In this document: one piece after another, positions 58,824 to 64,000 of the stretch
Layout: every line of letters starts with the position of its first letter
How positions within the stretch are numbered: position 1 is the first letter of the stretch
Source of the DNA: a virus
Direction: 5' to 3' (one strand)
DNA length: 64,000 bases
IMG/VR virus record: IMGVR_UViG_3300025141_000016
Coordinates: 186,001-250,000 of that record
Notes under the pieces: model-generated
The model's database searches: none
The model's input: the letters and a program-made list of their open reading frames with translations, nothing else
Told to the model about the DNA's origin: nothing
Program-made: the position numbers and the translations under genes

Positions 58824-59135
58824 GTGTACCGATTATGGATTGTGGACCGGGATCTGAAACCGACCGTGCTGAGTGCGGCTTACCTGACCGTCCATGAGGC
58901 GATGGGGTCGGCAGCGCGTTTGATGAAGGGGTTTGGTGCCCCGGCGTTGGATGCCAGGAACATTCTGATGTGGGCAGGGAAGCCCAGCCTTGTGGTCTTT
59001 GACCCCACCTTTTCGGTCGTTGTGTCGGCGGTCATCGAGGGAGGTCAACTGGTGTCGAGTGGTGACGATCCTGTCCCCCTTGATCCTGACGACAACGTGG
59101 GTCCATGCCAGACGACCCCTTCAATCTCCGAGTAG
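58824..59135 (+). CDS. Hypothetical protein with GTG start
   Basis: A 103-residue protein; GGGGAGGGG precedes GTG 58824. The sequence is strand-helix alternating (YRLWIVDRDLKPTVLSAAYL). Not recognised. It is 44 bases ahead of the tagged cysteine-peptidase-like gene. Confidence 0.55.
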   Translation: MYRLWIVDRDLKPTVLSAAYLTVHEAMGSAARLMKGFGAPALDARNILMWAGKPSLVVFDPTFSVVVSAVIEGGQLVSSGDDPVPLDPDDNVGPCQTTPSISE

Positions 59136-59136
59136 C

Positions 59137-59151
59137 GGTAGGAGCCCTATA
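59137..59151 (+). promoter_or_regulatory. Class-2 promoter motif before gene 59179
   Basis: GGTAG-GAGC-CCTATA, 28 bases before GTG 59179. Confidence 0.6.
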
Positions 59152-59178
59152 GGTTCCGAGGGGTCAGGAGCCCTCATC

Positions 59179-60201
59179 GTGAATCACCCGGACCCCAAAC
59201 GAGTTGCTATCGCTGTGTCTCCGCAGCATCAGGCGGCTCGGGTAGCGGCTCGCTACGCCTCCTCCCCTCTGATAAAGGAGTTGGAGGAAGACTACCATTC
59301 CCTCTGGCATGACAAGCATGAAAGGGAGGACGGAAAGCCTCGGCTGTGCCCACTGAAAGCTGGGGTGCCCGATTGTGAGAAGATGACCCTCAAAGAGTTC
59401 GTTGCCAAGTGGAAGAGGCACGGGCTGAAGGCGGTAAAGGTCCAACGGCTTCCTACCACCTACTCCTACTATGACTGTGGGAGCCACGCCACGCTGCGGA
59501 CGGAACAGATCCATGGCAGCCGACTTTACCCCCAAGGCGACATCACGGTTGACTTGAACACCCCCATTCCTTGGAGCAAGGCGAAGAAAGGCGACTGGGT
59601 TCAATGGCCATGGCACCACGGAGTGGTGATTGATCCCAAGCGCAAGATTGTGGAGAGTTGTTGGGGGGTAGACGGATGGGTGTTTCAACACCCCGTAGAC
59701 CTTTCTACTTATGGGGCGAAGCCTACGGTTCATTCCGTGCATCCAAAAGAGAAGACCAAGACCGCCAGTTCTGATGGTCAGTGTATCGTCGGAGGCCAGT
59801 GCTTCCGCTACGCTGTCATGTGGGATGGCAAAGGCCCAGGATCATCCCCTGACGACATTGTTGTTCACGGGAACGTGCATGGCTTGGTCGGTCCTCACGC
59901 CTGGGTCGAGCGGAAGGACGGTCGCGTATTTGACTGGCAGACGGTTGAGGGGATCTGGGAGACGCTTGGCCGTCAACCTGACCCCAGCTACACCAAGCGC
60001 GGCTGGCCGAAGCGTGAGTTCTACGCGGAGTTCAAGCCGCGCAAGATGAAGCGGTACACCGCCGAAGACGCGCTGATCAACGGGATACGGAACCGGCACT
60101 ACGGTCCCTGGGACGCGGATGAGGAGTACCGTCCTCCAATCCGATCAGCATCGCGGGTTGCCGCTCGCTACTTGATGGCTTCTCGGCGGCAACGCCGGTA
60201 G
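59179..60201 (+). CDS. Double cysteine-peptidase-like protein with tag B at both ends
   Basis: A 340-residue protein with a GTG start after GTCAGGAG. Tag B is near residue 20 (AARVAARYAS) and again at the very end (SASRVAARYLMASRR). The first half resembles NlpC/P60-type amidases (YDCGSHA near 98, KGDWVQWPWHHGVVI at 137-151). The second half has a possible C208-H240-D252 triad (GQCFRYA, GPHAWVE, VFDW), as in the giant chains. A C-terminal tag with nothing after it argues that the tag is more than an N-terminal leader. Confidence 0.65.
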   Translation: MNHPDPKRVAIAVSPQHQAARVAARYASSPLIKELEEDYHSLWHDKHEREDGKPRLCPLKAGVPDCEKMTLKEFVAKWKRHGLKAVKVQRLPTTYSYYDCGSHATLRTEQIHGSRLYPQGDITVDLNTPIPWSKAKKGDWVQWPWHHGVVIDPKRKIVESCWGVDGWVFQHPVDLSTYGAKPTVHSVHPKEKTKTASSDGQCIVGGQCFRYAVMWDGKGPGSSPDDIVVHGNVHGLVGPHAWVERKDGRVFDWQTVEGIWETLGRQPDPSYTKRGWPKREFYAEFKPRKMKRYTAEDALINGIRNRHYGPWDADEEYRPPIRSASRVAARYLMASRRQRR

Positions 60202-60211
60202 CTTCTTTATC
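60197..60211 (+). promoter_or_regulatory. Class-2 promoter motif before gene 60244
   Basis: GGTAG-CTTC-TTTATC, overlapping the stop of the previous gene, 32 bases before ATG 60244. Confidence 0.5.
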
Positions 60212-60243
60212 TCTCCGATAAGGTCAAGTACCGGAGACAACCC

Positions 60244-60693
60244 ATGTCCAAGACCCTTACTGGATCTGACCGTAAACGCCTCATCCGCCTTGCTTCTACC
60301 CTCCCCACGGGGTCAGATGAGCGGAAGGCTATCCTTGCTGGGCTTCACCATGTCGCCGTCCACAAGACCGCCTCCAAGAAGACCACCCTCTCGGCAGATT
60401 TGAAGTTGAAGGACGGGACCGTGTACGCGAAGGGATCGCGTGCAGAGGTGTTCTTCTCGGAGCGCAACCCCTCCATGTCCGAGGTGGAGATTGAGGGTAG
60501 GAAGATCAAACTCCGCACGGTCAGTCTCCACAAGTACCTCCGTGGTTTTCCAAAGCCCCCCTCCACGAGAGCCTTGCAGAAGATGGACAGTGAGGCTTCC
60601 GGGCCAACGGTCAGTGGGGTACGCAACGTCGAGATGGACGGCTATGGTCCCGATGGGTCACCCTCGTGGATGCTGGCCATGGGGCTCATCTGA
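60244..60693 (+). CDS. Tag-A protein, unknown
   Basis: A 149-residue protein. Full tag A (DRKRLIRLASTLPTGSDE, then RKAILAGL) followed by KTASKKT and a beta-rich domain (TLSADLKLKDGTVYAKGS, then VEIEGRKIKLRTVSL). CCGGAGACAACCC precedes the ATG. Not recognised. Confidence 0.7.
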   Translation: MSKTLTGSDRKRLIRLASTLPTGSDERKAILAGLHHVAVHKTASKKTTLSADLKLKDGTVYAKGSRAEVFFSERNPSMSEVEIEGRKIKLRTVSLHKYLRGFPKPPSTRALQKMDSEASGPTVSGVRNVEMDGYGPDGSPSWMLAMGLI

Positions 60694-60773
60694 CCCTGTG
60701 CGCCTCGGTGGTCGCTCCGTGAAGGGGGTCAACCACCTACCGAATGTCCGTAGAGGGCACAACGGAGAATGGT

Positions 60774-61229
60774 ATGAGCGCATCCCCCCAGAAAGTAGCC
60801 GAGCGGTGGGCCTCCGAAGCCAAGTTCTTCCGTGGCCTCCACAGTCGCAACAAGGGCATCTTCTTTCGTGGGGCCAAGAACCCCGGTGCCGGTGGCGGGG
60901 CTGGCTTTGGTGCTCTGGGACGTGGCCTTTATCTCGCGTGGGACAAGGGGATCGCCCAGTTCTTTGCTGACCGAGCCGGGGGTCAGGTATACGCCTACAA
61001 GATTCCGTCCAGCCTCAAACTGCTCGATGCCCAGAGCAGCGAGATGGCGACGATCAAGGAAGGGATGGGATTCAAGCCCTGGCAGTATTCAGACGATCCC
61101 ATGTACGCCGCTGTCGTCACAGCCGAGGTAAAAGACCTTGGATACGACGGGGTGATCTCCGACAAAGCGGCAGATGGCCTTGTCTTGTTCGATCCCCGTA
61201 AAGCGAAGCTGGTGGACCTACCGGAGTGA
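60774..61229 (+). CDS. Tag-B ADP-ribosyltransferase-like protein
   Basis: A 151-residue protein. ATG 60774 follows CGGAGAATGGT and is preferred to ATG 60744. A tag-B variant (PQKVAERWASE) opens it. The body is a minimal ADP-ribosyltransferase-like fold: KGIFFRGAKNP (first strand), GRGLYLAWDKGIAQFFADR (second strand and helix), DGLVLFDPRKAKLVDL at the end. It is the smallest of the tagged enzymes. Its end overlaps the opposite sigma-like gene. Confidence 0.7.
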   Translation: MSASPQKVAERWASEAKFFRGLHSRNKGIFFRGAKNPGAGGGAGFGALGRGLYLAWDKGIAQFFADRAGGQVYAYKIPSSLKLLDAQSSEMATIKEGMGFKPWQYSDDPMYAAVVTAEVKDLGYDGVISDKAADGLVLFDPRKAKLVDLPE

Positions 61230-62384
61230 TGCAGCGACGGCGTAGGACTCGCCGGGAGCCTCGTCCAGAAGCCCCTGCTCACAGAGGTATGCGATTGCGC
61301 GGCGGGTGTCGGCAGCGTCGAGCCGGAGGTCTGACTGGATTTCCTCGCGGGTTGACCATGGCTCATCGGCCACGAGCCGCAGGATGCGTTCGGCGTTTCC
61401 AACGGTGACTGGACCGTCACGAAGAGACTTGCGAACTCGTCCGGCAAGGTGGGCTGCTCGGAGGGTGGAGACACCTTCGCTGGCAGCGATCTCATCGCGG
61501 GTAGCCCCAGCGATCAAAGCGTCGTAGACCCGCTGATAACGCTCGGCGGCTCCTCGGTGGGCAGCACGGACGAGAGCACGACCGCCTGTGGTCTGGATTG
61601 TGTCTTCGTCGGTGAGGATGAGCATATCTTCCGGGCTCGGGCTCCGAGAGATGATCACCTCATGGAGATCATCCTCGTCTCCCTCGTAGGCGACTTCCCA
61701 CTCGGTCCCCTGGTTGGCCCGCTGGCAAACGTACTCGGGGGATTCTGTCTCGACGCGAACTCGGATCTCGTGCTGGGTCCGTGCCCCACGCATCCGAGCG
61801 AGGGGTTCTGCGCCTCGGACGAAGACGCTGGAGAAGTGCTTGCGCTTCAGAAACTTGTAGAGCGTGGAGAGCGATACGGTGCCTTTCTCGGCCAGTGCCT
61901 TGTCGAAGGTGCCACCTGCGGCCCATTTGGCGATCCAGAGCCCCGTCAACGAGAGACATTCGGCGTAGTCTTCGGAGGGGTAGTCGCGGGAGAGCAGCGC
62001 GGCGAGTCGGCGGTCCAGGGCGCGGTCGCGCAGTTGGGCTTCCAGCCATTCTGATGAGGTCAGCGGTGCGGCTTCATCGACCAGGGAGGAGAGGTGGGTC
62101 GTCACCGTCTCGTGGTCGTCTGACCGGAGGTGGGAGAGCAGCCCAGCCGCGTCACCCTGGAGAGCAGACCAGAGGTCAGCGCAGAGGAGGGCTTGTGAGC
62201 CGGTGCCCCGGTAGCCGTTCTGGTTCACGGAGTCGCGTCGAACGATACTCCGTTTGCGGGCCGTGGCTTTGGCGAGGTCGGTGATCCCGGCTGCGACCAG
62301 CGATTCAACTTCGCTGGGAGTCTGGGGGGAAGCACCGTGGATGAGATCGAGCAGGGAGAGCAGGTATGAGAGTCGTCGGGTCAT
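61218..62384 (-). CDS. Divergent sigma-factor-like protein
   Basis: A 388-residue protein. Residues 282-322 (YQRVYDALIAGATRDEIAAS, then TLRAAHLAGRVRKSLRDG) look like sigma region 4.2, and SRSPSPEDMLILTDED near 245-260 resembles the linker before it. LSTLYKFLKRKHFSSVF near 170 may be a region-2/3 remnant. A winged helix occupies 330-385 (TREEIQSDLRLDAADTRRAI). If real, it is the natural candidate for reading the class-2 motif. Similarity is weak, so the call is tentative. Confidence 0.5.
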   Translation of the reverse strand: MTRRLSYLLSLLDLIHGASPQTPSEVESLVAAGITDLAKATARKRSIVRRDSVNQNGYRGTGSQALLCADLWSALQGDAAGLLSHLRSDDHETVTTHLSSLVDEAAPLTSSEWLEAQLRDRALDRRLAALLSRDYPSEDYAECLSLTGLWIAKWAAGGTFDKALAEKGTVSLSTLYKFLKRKHFSSVFVRGAEPLARMRGARTQHEIRVRVETESPEYVCQRANQGTEWEVAYEGDEDDLHEVIISRSPSPEDMLILTDEDTIQTTGGRALVRAAHRGAAERYQRVYDALIAGATRDEIAASEGVSTLRAAHLAGRVRKSLRDGPVTVGNAERILRLVADEPWSTREEIQSDLRLDAADTRRAIAYLCEQGLLDEAPGESYAVAASLR

Positions 62385-62684
62385 GGGATTCCTTGGAGTT
62401 CCGATGCCAGCAAGCTGGACAGGATGGGTGAGTGGTTTTTGGTCGAGGACGGGGACGGTGCTCTTACCGAGCGGGTCAAGGTCTGCGACTTCTCAACATC
62501 CTATCCGCCGTGACCCTATGGGTCAACCCCACCTTGGCCATCAAGTGGATCGAAGTGGGCCAGATGCGGCCCCGTGCCCCATGCTTATTTTTTGGCGGGG
62601 GGATCACCCCTGATCAGGGTGGTGTCGGTAGGTCGTCTATCTGGGTAGTGGGGGTAGAAGAGAAGTCCCTTTGGAGAGATCCCC
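62385..62684. other. Intergenic region before gene 62685
   Basis: Contains TGACCC-TAT-GGGTCA (62511-62525), a CCCTGATCAGGG palindrome (62608-62619) directly before the class-2 motif, and nothing that looks coding. Confidence 0.4.
62627..62641 (+). promoter_or_regulatory. Class-2 promoter motif before gene 62685
   Basis: GGTAG-GTCG-TCTATC, 43 bases before ATG 62685, preceded by a 12-base palindrome. Confidence 0.6.
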
Positions 62685-64000
62685 ATGAATCGCTACGCTG
62701 CCGCTTTGGTTCGTTTGGCGGTATCCCTGCCGTCAGGGAGCCGTGACCGCCGAGTGATCCTTGCTTTGATCAAAGAGGCGGGAGCCCGTGAGGATTTTCT
62801 GGCTCGCTACGAGTTCCTTGGGGGGCTCACCGGCAAGTCGGGTGATCGGGTCAAGAGTGATCTGAAGCAGGGCGACTACGAGCCGTATGTGAAGGCACTT
62901 GCCGCTAATGGCTGGGACGAGGGCACCGCACAGCGCCCCGGAGAGGCCCTTACGTTCGTTGACCCCACGGCCAACATGGGGCTGTGGACGGCTTTGGTGA
63001 GGGGCGGAAACTCGGCCTTGGGCCGTGCCGTGGACGAGGTGGCCAAGTGGCAACCTGCCCTGTCAGGAATCTCTGGTGAGGATGTTGCCCAGGTACTCTC
63101 ACACGGGGGTCAACACTGGCCTGGGATGCGCTTCGACTCTCGCGTGAAGAATGAGAAAGGTGGCTTTGGTGATTATGTCGAGCGCGTGAGCGGCGAGGAG
63201 CCCTACGCGACTGGAGACAACATCTTCCGGTCTGTCGGGAAGGAACTGAAGTCCAAGAAGTTCAACCTCGCTTTCATTATCAAGAGGTTGATGGGGATTG
63301 CCCGCAACAAGACGAAGGATTGGGTCCGCTCGGTGGATGCCGGGAAGTGGGAGGGACCATTCCCCGAAACCGAGGAAGGCCAGCAGATTGTCCCGAGGGG
63401 ATACACACCCCCGGACCCTGCTGACATGCTCACCAAGGAGTTGTATCTGAAAGCCATCGATCCCGTGATGAAGCGGGTGTTGGCTGATGCCCCTGCACAG
63501 GCTCGGATTTGGGAGGCTCTGTTGGCTTCCGTCCAGGCCAACAAGAACTTTCTTGGGGTATCCGCGAGAGGAAAGGGGGAGGGTGATGTGACCCTGGAGG
63601 GCACGAAGTTCCGTCCCTTCATGGAGAAGTATTTTGAGGGGCAGACGGATGAAGACGACAACCCCATCCGAATCCCCACCACCCAGAAGATCGCCGCAAA
63701 CTTCCAGAAACTCCTGAAGAAGATGAGGGCTGCGTTGGCGGGTCTTTCCGACGCAGAGTTGGCCAAGGGGCTCCCGAGACAAGACCGTGAGATCCTGAAA
63801 GACCGTGACATAGCGAGTGTCTACTGGTCGGAGGTCCATCGTCGCCGTCGGGCTTTGCTCATTCGTATGGCTTCCACGTTCCCCGTGGGGTCAGAACACC
63901 GCAAGGTGTTGCTCCGGCAGGCATCGGATGTGGGGGCGAAGGACGTGTTGACCGAGAAATCGCTCATCAAGTATTTGAAGGCGACGGGGGATACTGTCTC
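62685..64000 (+). CDS. Large protein with two tag-A copies (partial, right edge)
   Basis: ATG 62685 follows TTGGAGAGATCCCC; the frame stays open for 438 codons to the window end. A tag-A variant starts it (ALVRLAVSLPSGSRDRRVIL) and a second tag A appears near residues 388-412 (ALLIRMASTFPVGSEHRK), followed by new sequence. The 350 residues between are alpha-helical and basic (FNLAFIIKRLMGIARNKTKD) and not recognised. It is thus a two-unit tag-A chain, the counterpart of the tag-B giants. Confidence 0.7.
   Translation, partial: MNRYAAALVRLAVSLPSGSRDRRVILALIKEAGAREDFLARYEFLGGLTGKSGDRVKSDLKQGDYEPYVKALAANGWDEGTAQRPGEALTFVDPTANMGLWTALVRGGNSALGRAVDEVAKWQPALSGISGEDVAQVLSHGGQHWPGMRFDSRVKNEKGGFGDYVERVSGEEPYATGDNIFRSVGKELKSKKFNLAFIIKRLMGIARNKTKDWVRSVDAGKWEGPFPETEEGQQIVPRGYTPPDPADMLTKELYLKAIDPVMKRVLADAPAQARIWEALLASVQANKNFLGVSARGKGEGDVTLEGTKFRPFMEKYFEGQTDEDDNPIRIPTTQKIAANFQKLLKKMRAALAGLSDAELAKGLPRQDREILKDRDIASVYWSEVHRRRRALLIRMASTFPVGSEHRKVLLRQASDVGAKDVLTEKSLIKYLKATGDTV

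Overview
The window looks like part of the genome of a large double-stranded DNA phage. It carries a B12-dependent ribonucleotide reductase, two DNA polymerase III clamp-loader subunits, an SF1 helicase, a divergent sigma-like factor, two DNA methyltransferases, HNH nucleases and two probable virion proteins. It has many short overlapping genes on both strands and no ribosomal, tRNA or host housekeeping genes that I could see. The host cannot be named from the sequence.

Layout. 1-2.05 kb: leftward methyltransferase operon, cut by the edge. 2.2-12.8 kb: mostly rightward accessory genes, including a 1,519-residue multi-enzyme chain and a row of small proteins sharing one N-terminal segment. 12.8-24.6 kb: leftward small genes ending in a CobS/CobT-like trio (AAA ATPase, VWA protein, HExxH protein). 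24.6-25.1 kb: a divergent non-coding hub full of inverted repeats. 25.2-34.4 kb: rightward small genes, two HNH paralogues, an ADP-ribosyltransferase-like protein, an acetyltransferase, a SprT-like protein and a winged-helix protein. 34.4-40.9 kb: mainly leftward tagged proteins and virion-like genes. 41.1-53.2 kb: rightward helicase, a second giant multi-domain chain, an RNA-repair-like protein, a virion protein and a metallopeptidase. 53.2-58.2 kb: leftward nucleotide and replication operon. 58.8-64 kb: tagged effector-like genes around the sigma-like factor.

Main observation. Two short recurring segments mark proteins that otherwise have nothing in common. Tag A is about 30 residues (core LIRxAS, then PxGSxERKxIL). 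Tag B is about 10 residues (core SRVAxRYA). They sit at N-termini, between domains inside giant chains, and sometimes at C-termini. The tagged chains carry ADP-ribosyltransferase-like, acetyltransferase, zinc metallopeptidase, cysteine-peptidase-like and ParB-like domains. By analogy with T4 Alt and the internal proteins, I infer a packaged, injected effector set whose tags are capsid-targeting or prohead-protease processing signals.

Regulation. Eight genes around the CobST block share a promoter, TTCAAC-17 bp-TATA with TCTCCG before the -10, and several of them a covarying leader hairpin just before the ribosome binding site. A second motif, GGTAR-N4-YCTATM, lies about 25-60 bases before many other genes, including most first genes of tagged operons and both virion-like genes. 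A palindrome, TGTGACWGTCACA, is scattered through five intergenic loci and also lies before the winged-helix gene. No CRISPR array, tRNA or insertion sequence was seen.
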